Source: SLRI01 sp964460465 (GTDB taxonomy: Bacteria > Pseudomonadota > Alphaproteobacteria > Geminicoccales > Geminicoccaceae). Taken from it: a DNA stretch of 64,000 nt. Where the stretch lies: NCBI GenBank assembly GCA_964460465.1, contig CAYWSB010000005.1, positions 1 through 64,000 on the forward strand, in the 5' to 3' direction. Position numbers and translations under genes: made by a program. Every line of letters begins with the position of its first letter. Within the stretch, counting starts at the first letter, position 1. The notes beneath the pieces were generated by a model. That model was not told where the DNA came from, ran no database searches, and saw nothing but the letters and a program-made list of their open reading frames with translations. This document shows positions 16,840 to 26,168 of this stretch, one piece after another.

Positions 16840-18888
16840 GTGGCGATTGAATCAGCCAGCGAGGGTGCCCCTGCGGCCCGTCGGTCGACGCGCGGCGGCG
16901 TGTCGGCGTCCTTGCCGCCTCACCTCAAGCCGGCGCTCAGCCTCGCCCACGATACCGGCCAAGCCGGCGTCGCCTTCCTGCTGGCGATGCTGCTGCGTCT
17001 CGGCATCGACGACTTCCTCGACTGGGGCTTCAAGGAGCTGGCCGCCGCCGCGACGGTCGCCATGGCCACCGCGCTGGTCGCCTTCGCCGGCTTGCGCACC
17101 CACGACCAGATCTGGCGGTTCACGGCCGCGCACGAGCTCGCGGTCCTGGCGCGCGCCGTCGTCGGCGCCGCCCTGCTCTTCCTCCTCGCCATGTTCGTCA
17201 TCGACCGGGCGGCCGCGGTACCGCGCTCCGTTCCGGTGATCCAGGCGCTGATCCTGTTCGTGCTGCTCGGCGGCGCCAGGCTCGCCTATCAGTGGCTCTG
17301 GCGGCGCCGCGGCCGGCAGCTGATCGGCCCCGCCGAGCCGCCGCAGGCGCTGATCTGGGGCGCCGATCCCGATACGGCGCACTACGTTCGCGCGCTCGCC
17401 GGCGACGCCCGGGCACCGTTCCGGCCGGTGGGCGTGATCGATGACAGCGGCCGGTTTCGCGGCCGACGGCTGCACGGCGTGCCGGTGCTCGGCAGCAGCG
17501 CCGAGCTGCCGGCGATCCTGGAGCGTCTGAAGCGGCGCCGGGTCCAGCCGCGCCTGATGGTCGCGAGCCGCGCCCTGCACGGCCAGCAGCGCCGGCAGCT
17601 GATGCGCGAGGCCAGCCGCCTCGGGCTCGGGCTGATCCAGCTGCCGCGGCGGGTCGAGCTGCCGAGCGACGGCGTCGACGACCTGTTCACCGTCGAGCGG
17701 ATCGCCGCGCGTGCGCCGGTCTCCCTGGCGGAGCCGGCGCTCGGCGGGCTGATCGGCGGCCGCCGGGTGCTGGTCACCGGCGCCGGGGGCAGCATCGGCA
17801 GCGAGCTTGTCCGCCAGATCGCCGCGCTCGGGCCGGCCGAGCTCGTGCTCCTCGACCGCAGCGAGTACGGGCTCTACGCCATCGACCAGGAGATTCACGT
17901 CAAGTCGGCCGACCGCGGAATCCGGCTGCGCTCGGTGATCGGCGACATCCGCGACGCCCGGCGCCTGCGCCGGCTGTTCGCCGCCGCCCGACCGGAGATC
18001 GTGTTCCACGCGGCAGCCCTCAAGCACGTGCCGCTCTGCGAGCAGAACCTGATCGAGACCGTGCTCAACAACGTGCAGGGCACGCGCAACGTCGCCGATG
18101 CGGCGGTCGCGACCGGTGCGCGCGCGATGGTCCAGATCTCCACCGACAAGGCGGTCAACCCGACCAACGTCATGGGCGCCAGCAAGCGCGTCGCCGAGCT
18201 CTACTGCCAGAGCCTCGACTGGGCGATGGCGCGAACCGGCTTCGCCGACACCCGCTTCATGATCACCCGCTTCGGCAACGTGCTGGGCTCGAGCGGCTCC
18301 GTCGTGCCGTTGTTCCGCCGGCAGGTGGCCGAGGGCGGGCCGGTGACCGTCACCCATCCCGAGATCACGCGCTACTTCATGTCGATCGACGAGGCGGTCG
18401 GGCTGGTGCTGCGGGCCTCGGCCGCCGGCCTCGAGCAGGGCTTTGAGCATCGCGGCTGCATCTTCGTGCTCGACATGGGCGAGCCGCTCCGGATCGTCGA
18501 CGTGGCCCGGCAGGTGATCCGCCTCGCCGGCCTCGAGCCCGAGCGCGACGTCGAGATCGTCTTCACCGGGCTGCGGGACGGCGAGAAGCTGTTCGAGAGC
18601 CTCTTCTATCCGGAGGAGGTGCTGGTGCCGACCAGCGAGGAGCGGGTCCTGGCCGCCACCTCGGCGCCGCTCGCCCTGCCGGGCCTCAGTCGCACCATCG
18701 AGACCCTGATCCGCATCGCCGAGGCGGGTGACGAGGCGCAGGTCCGCGACCTGCTCGGCGAGCTCGTGCCGAGCCTCGGCGCGACGCCGTCGGCGCCCGT
18801 GCTCCTGCACCCGGCGGCGAACAGCGCCGGCGCCATGGCGTCGGCGACGCCTGTCGACCTCGGCGCCTACCGAGCCTCGACCGCCTGA
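16840..18888 (+). CDS. Nucleotide-sugar 4,6-dehydratase, membrane type (CapD/WbpM/PglF-like)
   Basis: 682-residue protein with the FlaA1/WbpM layout: an N-terminal membrane domain of about four helices (residues 45-165), a Rossmann-like CoA-binding-type region, then the SDR dehydratase domain with VTGAGGSIGSELVRQI near residue 311. The active-site segment ISTDKAVNPTNVMGASKR has Met in place of the usual Tyr of YxxxK, as in this inverting/retaining UDP-GlcNAc dehydratase group. It makes a UDP-4-keto-6-deoxy sugar, probably used by the aminotransferase at 15339. GTG start, preceded by GAGGG. Confidence 0.92.
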   Translation: MAIESASEGAPAARRSTRGGVSASLPPHLKPALSLAHDTGQAGVAFLLAMLLRLGIDDFLDWGFKELAAAATVAMATALVAFAGLRTHDQIWRFTAAHELAVLARAVVGAALLFLLAMFVIDRAAAVPRSVPVIQALILFVLLGGARLAYQWLWRRRGRQLIGPAEPPQALIWGADPDTAHYVRALAGDARAPFRPVGVIDDSGRFRGRRLHGVPVLGSSAELPAILERLKRRRVQPRLMVASRALHGQQRRQLMREASRLGLGLIQLPRRVELPSDGVDDLFTVERIAARAPVSLAEPALGGLIGGRRVLVTGAGGSIGSELVRQIAALGPAELVLLDRSEYGLYAIDQEIHVKSADRGIRLRSVIGDIRDARRLRRLFAAARPEIVFHAAALKHVPLCEQNLIETVLNNVQGTRNVADAAVATGARAMVQISTDKAVNPTNVMGASKRVAELYCQSLDWAMARTGFADTRFMITRFGNVLGSSGSVVPLFRRQVAEGGPVTVTHPEITRYFMSIDEAVGLVLRASAAGLEQGFEHRGCIFVLDMGEPLRIVDVARQVIRLAGLEPERDVEIVFTGLRDGEKLFESLFYPEEVLVPTSEERVLAATSAPLALPGLSRTIETLIRIAEAGDEAQVRDLLGELVPSLGATPSAPVLLHPAANSAGAMASATPVDLGAYRASTA

Positions 18889-18920
18889 TCCGTCAACCGC
18901 TGCCCCCAGGGTGCAAGCCC

Positions 18921-21170
18921 ATGACCTCGTCTGCATCCGTCGTGCCCTCGCTTCCGACAACGCGGTCGGGCGTGCTCGCGGCGCCCGGCCCGGCATCGGC
19001 GCGCCAGGCCGTGCCCGACGCCGCCGCCGAGGCCGGCCTGGCCCAACTGCTCGCACCGTTCTTCTGGCACCGCTGGATCGTGGTCGGGTGCGTCGTCGGC
19101 GGCATCGTCCTGGCCGCCATCCTCGCGCTCAACAGCGAGCCGCAATACGCCGCCACGGCCAAGCTCCTGGTCGGCAACGAATCGGGCGGCTCGCCGCGGG
19201 TCAGCGAGGCACGGGTCGGGTTCGAGGAGCAGATCGAGCTGCTGCGCGGACCCGATCTGGCCGAGCGGGTGATCAGGAGCCTGCGCCTCGACGAGGACCC
19301 GATGCTTGTCGGTGACGATTTCGACCAGCCGCGCCTCGTCGATCGGCTGGTCGACCAGGGGCTGGCCCTGGCGCGCCAGCTGCCCGGCATCGCGGCGCCT
19401 GCCGCGCGGTATCAGGAGCGCCGGGCGGCGGCGCGGGCCCAGGCCGAGGAGCTGCGCGAGCAGCGGTGGTGGGAGACGATGCTCCGGCGCTTCAACGAGC
19501 GCCTGACGATCAGCCAGCAGGGCACGAGCTCGGTCCTCGCCGTCACCTTCCGGGCGGGCTCGCCGCGGCAGGCCGCGGCGGTCGCCAACGCCATCGTCGA
19601 GGGCCACGTCGCGGCCCAGCTCGAGAGCGGGCGCAACGCCATGGCCGGTGCCGCGACCATTCTGCAGGAGCAGCTCGAGCGGCTGGATGGCGACGTGCGC
19701 GCCGCCGAGGCCGCGGTCGCCGACTACCGCGCCTCGGCCGGGCTCGGCGGCGATCCCGCCGCAGAGCAGCGCCTCGCCGTGCTCGAGCAGCGCCTGCTCG
19801 ACAACCGCGCGGCCCTGGCAGCGCAGGAGGCGCGGGTGGACCGCCTGGGCGAGCTGCGCGCGCGCGGCGACCGGGCGGGACTGATCGCCGAGCTCGAGAA
19901 CGTGCCCACGATCCAGCGGCTGGTCGTCGAGGCGGCGGCGCTGCAGCAGCGGGTCAGCCAGGAGCGGGTAACCCTCGGCGAGCGGCATCCGAGCATGCTG
20001 GCGCTGCGCGAGGAGCAGGCCGAGATCGCCCGGCGGATCGACGCCGAGATCGCCCGCCGGCTGGCCTTCGAGGAGTCTGAGCGCGACCGACTGGAGAACG
20101 CCGGCGCGTCGCTGCGGGCCCTGGTCACCGACATCGAGGCGCGGCTGGGCGACCGCGACCGGGCCAATATCGGCCTGGCCGAGCTGGAGCGCCGCGCCAG
20201 TGCGGCGCGCGCCCTGCACGAATCCTTCATGCGCGACTCGCTCGCCGTCGCCGCCGAGCGGGCCCTGGTCCGCCCACGGCTGCGGGTGATCCAGTCCGCC
20301 GCTCCGCCGACCCAGCCCGCTGCGCCGAACACCAAGGTGATGCTCATCCTGGGGGCGATCGCCGGCGGGGTGGTGGGGGCTGTCGGTGCCCATCTCGCCG
20401 AGTTCCGCGCCAACACCTTCCGCAGCGCCCGCGACGTCGCCCGCGCCACCGCGGCCCCGGTGCTGGCCGTGGTCCCGCGCATCCGCCAGCGGCGGCGCCG
20501 GGCAACGCCGCTCGACGACGTGCGCGAGCGCCCGCGCTCGCTGGTCGCCGACCGGCTGAACGCGGCGCTGATCACCGCCCTCGCCGACCTGCAGCGGACG
20601 AGCGGCGGGCGCGTCGTCCTGGTGACGTCGAGCCAGCCCGGCGAGGGCAAGAGCACGGTCGCCCTGAGCCTCGCCTTGCTGGCCGCCGCGAGCGGCGAGC
20701 AGACCCTGTTCCTCGATGCCGATCTGCGCCGCTCGGTCTTCGCCACCGACCCTGGCCTGAAGGAGCGGCTCGGGCTGCTCGACCTGGCCACGCCGACCGA
20801 TCGCGAGGGCTGCCGGTTCCTGCTCGAGCCGCGCTCGAAGATGCGCGTGCTGACCGAGCTCGGCGGGCCGAGCGACGATCCGCACCGGGTCCTGCAGGCG
20901 GGCAAGATGTCCGAGGTGCTGCGCGAGCTCAGGCGCCGCTTCGACCTCGTCGTCATCGACACCCCGCCGCTGCTCGCGGTCAGCGACGCGCACCACCTGA
21001 TGCCGCTCGCCGACGGCGTGCTGATGGTCTCGCGGCTCGGCGAGACGCAGCGCAACGACCTCCAGGACGCCGTCGCCCGGCTGGAGCTCGCCCGCGCGCC
21101 GCTGCTCGGCAACATCCTGATCGACGGGAACGGCAGCTCCCGCCGCGCGGCGCGCTACTATGCTCGCTGA
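18921..21170 (+). CDS. Polysaccharide co-polymerase / bacterial tyrosine kinase (Wzc/ExoP-like)
   Basis: 749-residue Wzz-plus-kinase protein. A first membrane helix (IVVGCVVGGIVLAAILAL, about residue 60) is followed by a long periplasmic coiled-coil region (residues 85-460), a second helix (MLILGAIAGGVVGAVGAHLA) and a cytoplasmic BY-kinase. Walker A is SSQPGEGKST near 570, Walker A' LFLDADLRRS near 595 and Walker B LVVIDTPP near 676. It controls polymer length and export. The C-terminal tail is short, with only one YY pair (RYYAR), less than the usual tyrosine cluster. It overlaps the next gene by 11 bases. Confidence 0.92.
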   Translation: MTSSASVVPSLPTTRSGVLAAPGPASARQAVPDAAAEAGLAQLLAPFFWHRWIVVGCVVGGIVLAAILALNSEPQYAATAKLLVGNESGGSPRVSEARVGFEEQIELLRGPDLAERVIRSLRLDEDPMLVGDDFDQPRLVDRLVDQGLALARQLPGIAAPAARYQERRAAARAQAEELREQRWWETMLRRFNERLTISQQGTSSVLAVTFRAGSPRQAAAVANAIVEGHVAAQLESGRNAMAGAATILQEQLERLDGDVRAAEAAVADYRASAGLGGDPAAEQRLAVLEQRLLDNRAALAAQEARVDRLGELRARGDRAGLIAELENVPTIQRLVVEAAALQQRVSQERVTLGERHPSMLALREEQAEIARRIDAEIARRLAFEESERDRLENAGASLRALVTDIEARLGDRDRANIGLAELERRASAARALHESFMRDSLAVAAERALVRPRLRVIQSAAPPTQPAAPNTKVMLILGAIAGGVVGAVGAHLAEFRANTFRSARDVARATAAPVLAVVPRIRQRRRRATPLDDVRERPRSLVADRLNAALITALADLQRTSGGRVVLVTSSQPGEGKSTVALSLALLAAASGEQTLFLDADLRRSVFATDPGLKERLGLLDLATPTDREGCRFLLEPRSKMRVLTELGGPSDDPHRVLQAGKMSEVLRELRRRFDLVVIDTPPLLAVSDAHHLMPLADGVLMVSRLGETQRNDLQDAVARLELARAPLLGNILIDGNGSSRRAARYYAR

Positions 21171-22350
21171 GCCGCTCGTCCGACCCCGCCCGGCGACGCC
21201 GTTGCCGGCCATGGGCCCCGCCGGCTCGGGCGTGCGGATCGTCGTGCTCGGCTGCCTCGCCGCGAGCCTGACCGCCTTTCGCGGGCGGCTGATCGACGCG
21301 CTGCTGGCCCGCGGTCACGAGGTCGTCGGCTGTGCCGCCGATCACGACCCGGCGGTCGTGGCCGAACTCGCGGCGAAGGGAGTGCGTTTCGTCCAGGTCC
21401 CGCTGGACCGCACCGGCCTCGACCCGTGGCGCGACCTCAAGAGCATCGTGGCGCTGCGGCGGATCCTGGCCGAGCTCCGCCCCGACGTCCTGCTCGCCTA
21501 CACCATGAAGCCGATGGTCTACGGCGCCGTGGCCGCCCGGCTCGCCGGGGTCGGCCGCGTCTTCACCATGGTCGAGGGGCTGGGCTACGCCTTCGCCGAC
21601 GGCACCGAGCGCCGCCGCCGCGTGCTCCGCCTGATCCAATCGCAGCTTTATCGCCTCGCCTTTCGGCTGAGCTCGGCGAGCTTCGTCCTCAATCCCGACG
21701 ACCGCGACGATCTCCGCCGCCGGCGACTGGCGCCGGCGGCGCACCCGCTGGTCCTGCTGGACGGCATCGGCATCGACCTCGACCATTACGCGCCGAGCCC
21801 GGTGCCGGCGGGCCCGGCGCACTTCCTCTTCATCGGCCGGCTGATCGCCGACAAGGGCATCGCGACCTTCGCCGCCGCCGCCCGGGCGGTGCAGCGCCGC
21901 CACCCCGAGGTGCGGTTCACCGTGCTCGGCGGCTTCGACACCGCCCCCGGCGCCATCGACCCGGCGACGATGCAGGCCTGGCAGGCCGAGGGGATCATCG
22001 ACCACGCCGGGACGACCGACGACGTCCGCCCGTTCATCCGCGCGGCCACCGTCTTCGTCCTGCCGTCGACCTATCGCGAGGGCGTGCCCCGCTCGACCCT
22101 CGAGGCCATGGCGATGGGCCGGGCCATCGTCACCACCGACGCGCCCGGCTGCCGCGAGACGGTCCGCCACGGCGAGAACGGCCTGCTGGTCGCCAAGCAC
22201 GACGTGGACGGGCTCGTCGCGGCGCTCTGCCGTTTCGCCACGGACCCGGGCCTGGCCGCGGCCATGGGTGCCGCCAGCCGGCGCCTGGCCGAGGAACGCT
22301 TCGACGACCGCCGGGTCAACGCGGCGATCATCGAGGCGATGCAGCTATGA
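21160..22350 (+). CDS. Glycosyltransferase, GT4 family
   Basis: 396-residue GT-B enzyme. The acceptor domain has RIVVLGCLAASLTAFRGRLI and the segment AYTMKPMVYGAVAARLAGV, characteristic of the group that includes PglA and Cps glycosyltransferases. The donor site shows FIGRLIADKGIATFAAAARA near residue 225 and STYREGVPRSTLEAMAMGRA near residue 305. It probably adds the second sugar after the PglC-type initiating transferase (inference from family). The start lies inside the 3' end of the kinase gene. It converges with the GNAT gene 23 bases on. Confidence 0.9.
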   Translation: MLAEPLVRPRPATPLPAMGPAGSGVRIVVLGCLAASLTAFRGRLIDALLARGHEVVGCAADHDPAVVAELAAKGVRFVQVPLDRTGLDPWRDLKSIVALRRILAELRPDVLLAYTMKPMVYGAVAARLAGVGRVFTMVEGLGYAFADGTERRRRVLRLIQSQLYRLAFRLSSASFVLNPDDRDDLRRRRLAPAAHPLVLLDGIGIDLDHYAPSPVPAGPAHFLFIGRLIADKGIATFAAAARAVQRRHPEVRFTVLGGFDTAPGAIDPATMQAWQAEGIIDHAGTTDDVRPFIRAATVFVLPSTYREGVPRSTLEAMAMGRAIVTTDAPGCRETVRHGENGLLVAKHDVDGLVAALCRFATDPGLAAAMGAASRRLAEERFDDRRVNAAIIEAMQL

Positions 22351-22373
22351 CGGCGCTCTCCGTCCCGCCTGCG

Positions 22374-23399
22374 TCAGCCGGCGGCCGCCCGATAGGCCGG
22401 GAAATAGTCGGTCGGCGGCCGGCCCTCGGTCAGCCCGGCATAGGCCGGCTCGTCGACCACCCAGCACCAGAGCGCGAAGCGATGCCGGGCGTCGCTGAAC
22501 CCCGCCTTGAAGCGGAAAAGCGAGTCCTCGTCACTGCCGCGGCCGCCGCCGATGTGGAAGATCTCCACGCCGGCCGCCGCGTAGTGCCGGCGGGCGGCAT
22601 CGAGGAGCTGCTTCAGGGGCGCAGCCTCGAGATGCGCGTCGGCGACGGCGCCCAGATGGTACTGGGCGATATGCCCCTTGCGCAGGCACAGCGCCCCGCC
22701 GGCCACCTCGCCGTCCTTGCGGCAGAGGAAGAGGTCGAGACCGGGGCCGAGAGCCTGGGCGAGGCTGTCGAAATAGGCTTCGTCGAGGAAGTAGCCGGCG
22801 GCCGCTCCGACGCGCCGCATGTTGGCGTGGTAGACCGCGATGAAGGCGCGCCGGGCCTCGGCGCCTGGCTCGCGGCTGGTGACGTAGCCATCCCGCGCCA
22901 GCCGCTTCAGGTCGCGCCGGTGGTTGCTGCGGTAGGCGGCGCGCTGGACGTCCTCCGGGACCGTAAGGTCGATCGACACCGTGGGGCCCATCGCCCGCAC
23001 CGTGCCGAGGTCGCCGATCCAGGCGGCCTGGTCGAGCAGCGGGTGCAGGCGGGCCACCAGGCTGACGACGCCGAGCGCCTGGAGCCGGGCCTCGAGCCGT
23101 GCCCGGAACGCCGCCACGAGAGCCGCCGACGGGCTCGCCGTCGCGGCGATCGGCCCGGCATAGCCGTAGACCGAGCCGGCGTCGCGGCGGCCGGGCAGGG
23201 CCGCGATCGGCCTGAGCAGCATCGGCAGGGCGAGCCAGTCCGTCCCGTCGCGGCAGACGAAGAGCCTGGCCTCGCCCTCGCCGCGCGCCTCGGCGAGGCG
23301 GTGATAGGGGGCGTCGTGGTAGCTGTCGGCCTGGCGCGCGCCGGCGACGAGCGCCGGCCACTCGTCGCTCGTGGTCGCGAGCCACAGCTCCTCGATCAT
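22374..23399 (-). CDS. GNAT family N-acetyltransferase, FemAB-like
   Basis: 341-residue protein, the only minus-strand gene in the right half of the exopolysaccharide locus. It has a duplicated GNAT-like layout: an N-terminal part with SYHDAPYHRLAEARGEGEAR and a C-terminal part with RRAFIAVYHANMRRVG, GALCLRKGHIAQYHLGAV and EDSLFRFKAGFS. Such proteins (FemAB/BioF2-like) transfer acyl or aminoacyl groups in envelope and polysaccharide assembly. Fifty bases separate its start from the divergent phosphoglycosyl transferase gene. Exact donor and acceptor are unknown. Confidence 0.75.
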   Translation of the reverse strand: MIEELWLATTSDEWPALVAGARQADSYHDAPYHRLAEARGEGEARLFVCRDGTDWLALPMLLRPIAALPGRRDAGSVYGYAGPIAATASPSAALVAAFRARLEARLQALGVVSLVARLHPLLDQAAWIGDLGTVRAMGPTVSIDLTVPEDVQRAAYRSNHRRDLKRLARDGYVTSREPGAEARRAFIAVYHANMRRVGAAAGYFLDEAYFDSLAQALGPGLDLFLCRKDGEVAGGALCLRKGHIAQYHLGAVADAHLEAAPLKQLLDAARRHYAAAGVEIFHIGGGRGSDEDSLFRFKAGFSDARHRFALWCWVVDEPAYAGLTEGRPPTDYFPAYRAAAG

Positions 23400-23449
23400 G
23401 CTGCGTCACCCTTCTCCAGCTTCCGGTCGGCATCGGGGAGGCGTCGGGG

Positions 23450-24115
23450 ATGAGCCGCATCGCACCACCCGGGGGCTTCTACCAGACCTGCGGCAAGCGG
23501 CTCCTCGATCTGGCCATCGCCGTGCCGCTCGCCGTGCTCACGGCACCCCTCGCGCTCCTCGTCGCCGGGCTGGTTCGCTGGCGCCTGGGCAGCCCCATCT
23601 TGTTTCGCCAGGACCGCGTTGGCAAGGACGACCGGATCTTCCGCCTCGCCAAGTTCCGCACCATGACCGACGCGCGCGACGCCTCCGGCGAGCTCCTCCC
23701 GGACGGCCAGCGCCTGACCGCCCTCGGCCTCTTCCTGCGCAAGACCAGCCTGGACGAGCTGCCGCAGCTCAGCAACGTCATCAGGGGCGAGATGAGCCTC
23801 GTCGGGCCGCGGCCGCTGCTCGTCCGCTACCTGCCGCGCTACAGCGCCGAGCAGCGCTGCCGCCACGCCGTGCCGACGGGCGTCACCGGCCTCGCCCAGG
23901 TCAAGGGCCGCAACCGGCTGGGCTGGGACGAGCGCTTCGCCCTCGATCTCGACTATGTCCGGCGGCAGAGCCTCGGGCTCGACCTCTGGATCCTCTGGCG
24001 CACCTTCGTCGGGCTCGCCGACACCTCGGCCACGCTGCCGCGCGGCGCCGAGGAGGTCGAGGAGTTCATGGGCGGCGGCAACGCCAGCGGCATGGGGGCC
24101 CGCGACCATGGCTGA
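23450..24115 (+). CDS. Sugar transferase, monotopic phosphoglycosyl transferase (PglC-like)
   Basis: 221-residue initiating transferase that moves a phospho-sugar from UDP-sugar to undecaprenyl phosphate. Features in order: a re-entrant hydrophobic helix (LAIAVPLAVLTAPLALLVAG), FRQDRVGKDDRIFRLAKFRT, the catalytic Asp-Glu in SLDELPQL near residue 102, and GEMSLVGPRPLL. Short PglC-like form without the extra membrane helices of WcaJ. Together with the 4,6-dehydratase and aminotransferase it suggests a bacillosamine-type first sugar. Its last eight bases overlap the next gene. Confidence 0.93.
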   Translation: MSRIAPPGGFYQTCGKRLLDLAIAVPLAVLTAPLALLVAGLVRWRLGSPILFRQDRVGKDDRIFRLAKFRTMTDARDASGELLPDGQRLTALGLFLRKTSLDELPQLSNVIRGEMSLVGPRPLLVRYLPRYSAEQRCRHAVPTGVTGLAQVKGRNRLGWDERFALDLDYVRRQSLGLDLWILWRTFVGLADTSATLPRGAEEVEEFMGGGNASGMGARDHG

Positions 24116-24965
24116 GGGTGGACGCGACTGGCGCGAGGCGATCCTGCCGATGATGCGCGAGGCCGATCTCGCCCGCTGGGTCAGGGCGGGCGGCGGCAAG
24201 GTGGCGGAGATCGACGGCCGCCATTGGGCCGAGGTGGTGCCGGGCTTCTACCAGCCACTGCACTACCTCGCCCGCTTCAAGGCGGCCGAGTTCGTGCGGC
24301 CATCCCTGCTCTGCTGGGGCATGCGGGCGGTGCTGGACGATGCGGACACGGTGGCCGCCAACGTGGTGACCCCGGTCCACATCCTTCCCGATTTCACGCG
24401 CTATGGCGCCGACCGGCTCTGTCGGCGGCGTCGCCAGGAGCTCGCCAAGGCCGAGCGCCATGTCGATGTCGTCGTCCTGGAGCGGCCCGACCGCGTCGTC
24501 GATCAGGGCTATCCGCTGGCACTGGAGGCCGCCAGGCGCAACCCCCGCAACAGGCTGGTGCCGGAGCCGGCGTTCAGGTGCTGGGTGGAGGCGGCGTTTG
24601 CCGACCGCAGCCCGGTCGTGCTCGGCATGCTGCAGGGCGACCGCCTGCTCGGCGTCAGCTTCTCGTTCGCCATCGACGGCGTCGCCTACGCGCACCAGGC
24701 CTTCATCGGCCAGGCCGGGCGATCGCTGCATCTCGACCTCTTGTGCTTCCATGTCGAGGCGTTGATGGCGCAGTGCACGCCCGGCATCCACACCGTCGTC
24801 AACGGCCTGCACGCGCCGGAGAACGAGGGGCTCTGCGACTTCAAGCGCCGCCAGGGACTCGTCGTCGCCCAATACCCGGGCCTGACCACCATGCACCCGC
24901 TCGCCGGCAGCCTGATCCGCTACCTGCGCCCGCACCAGTTCTACCGCCTCACCGGCCGCCGGTAG
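24108..24965 (+). CDS. Conserved hypothetical protein, possible GNAT/FemAB-like fold (tandem paralogue 1)
   Basis: 285 residues, no family I can name with certainty. It is paralogous to the next gene: shared blocks are READLARW.RAGG, GFYQP.H.LAR, P.L.CWG.RAVL, the arginine-rich R.LxxxRR near residue 105, RNPRN, GVAYAHQ, and a C-terminal FHxEALMAQ-TPGIHT-NGLH-PENEGL-DFK pattern ending YRLTG. The late segment (NEGLxDFKxxQGLVV) resembles the FKxxxG region of FemAB/GNAT proteins, so an acyltransferase role in polysaccharide modification is possible. The ATG overlaps the preceding gene. Confidence 0.7.
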   Translation: MAEGGRDWREAILPMMREADLARWVRAGGGKVAEIDGRHWAEVVPGFYQPLHYLARFKAAEFVRPSLLCWGMRAVLDDADTVAANVVTPVHILPDFTRYGADRLCRRRRQELAKAERHVDVVVLERPDRVVDQGYPLALEAARRNPRNRLVPEPAFRCWVEAAFADRSPVVLGMLQGDRLLGVSFSFAIDGVAYAHQAFIGQAGRSLHLDLLCFHVEALMAQCTPGIHTVVNGLHAPENEGLCDFKRRQGLVVAQYPGLTTMHPLAGSLIRYLRPHQFYRLTGRR

Positions 24966-25244
24966 ATGCCAGCCGCCACCTGCACAACGACAGCCAACCC
25001 GTGCCACCCGACGTCGCACCGACCGATCGTCAACCAAGTCGGGCGATGGTCGTCGAGCCGGCCAGCAACGCCGAAGAGCAATGTCGAAGAACAGCAGCCC
25101 CGGAGCCATCACAATTCGCAGGACCCGTCTCGTCTCCGCCGTCGCCCGGCCCGCCGACCGGCAGCAGCGATCCCTCGGCCGTTCCGACCAGTCGCGCGAG
25201 CGAGCCGTCCCGCCCGGCAGCATCGCCGTCGGGGGGGCCTGGTG
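24966..25244 (+). other. 279-base spacer between the tandem paralogues
   Basis: No gene supported. The frame of paralogue 2 stays open through it, but the translation is Ser/Arg/Pro-rich and unlike paralogue 1's N-terminus. It is slightly less GC-rich at its left half. No clear promoter or hairpin was seen. Confidence 0.4.
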
Positions 25245-26168
25245 ATGCCGATCAGTGGGACGGCGTGGCGTGACGCCGTCTTTCCCGTCATGCAGGAGGC
25301 CGACCTCGCCCGCTGGCTGCGGGCCGGTGGCGCCAGCATCGTCGAGCACGCCGGCCGGCACTGGCAGCGGGTGGTGCCCGGCTTCTACCAGCCGATCCAC
25401 TTCCTGGCCCGGCTGCGCGCCGTCGAGGTCGTCCGCCCGCGGCTGTTCTGCTGGGGGCAGCGGGCGGTGCTCGCGGAGGCGGACGCAATGCTGGCCAACG
25501 CGACGCTGCCGATCTACGTGCTGCCCGATCTCGCCGGCTACAGCCTCCGCCGGCTCGACGGCCGGCGGCGCAACGCCATCAACAAGGCGGCCCGCACGGT
25601 CGACCTGATCGCCCTCGACCAGCCGGACATCATCCTGGAGCAGGGTCCGGCAATCCTGCGCGAGGCCGCGGCGCGAAACCCGCGCAACAGCGGCGTCGCC
25701 GCCGAGCGGTTCGCCGACTGGGTGCGGGCGGGCTTCGATCGGCCGGGCCCGGTGTTCCTGGCGATGGTCAGGGACGGCACCCTCCTGGGCTTCAGCGTCG
25801 GCTTCGCCGTCGAGGGCGCGGCCTACTACCACCAGCATTTCATCGCCGATGCGGCGCGCTCGCTCAATCTCGACCGCTTCAGCTTCCACGCCAAGGCGGT
25901 GATGGCGCAGCGCACACCGGGCATCCACACGCTCGCCAACGGTCTCCACGTCCCCGAGAACGAGGGGCTCACCGACTTCAAGGAGAGCCAGGGCCTGGTC
26001 GTCGCCGCCTACCCGACCCGCGCGGTCATCCAGCCCCTGGTCGGCCGCCTGCTGCAGCGCTACCGGCCGTGCCAGTACTACCGCCTGACCGGCTACCGGC
26101 AGCCCCCTGAGGCGGGCGGGCTGCCGTTCCGTCGCGACCACCACCAGCATCGGGAATCCCTGCCATGA
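25245..26168 (+). CDS. Conserved hypothetical protein, possible GNAT/FemAB-like fold (tandem paralogue 2)
   Basis: 307 residues from the ATG at 25245 (a GTG lies directly before it). It aligns over its whole length with paralogue 1: READLARWLRAGG, VVPGFYQPIHFLARLRAVE, FCWGQRAVLAEADAM, RNAINKAAR, NPRNSG, TPGIHTLANGLHVPENEGLT and the YYRLTG end. It has a C-terminal extra of about 25 residues ending in a His-rich stretch (RRDHHQHRESLP). Tandem duplication is evident. Function unknown; the position in the exopolysaccharide locus suggests modification or export of the polymer. It overlaps the JmjC-like gene by four bases (ATGA). Confidence 0.7.
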   Translation: MPISGTAWRDAVFPVMQEADLARWLRAGGASIVEHAGRHWQRVVPGFYQPIHFLARLRAVEVVRPRLFCWGQRAVLAEADAMLANATLPIYVLPDLAGYSLRRLDGRRRNAINKAARTVDLIALDQPDIILEQGPAILREAAARNPRNSGVAAERFADWVRAGFDRPGPVFLAMVRDGTLLGFSVGFAVEGAAYYHQHFIADAARSLNLDRFSFHAKAVMAQRTPGIHTLANGLHVPENEGLTDFKESQGLVVAAYPTRAVIQPLVGRLLQRYRPCQYYRLTGYRQPPEAGGLPFRRDHHQHRESLP

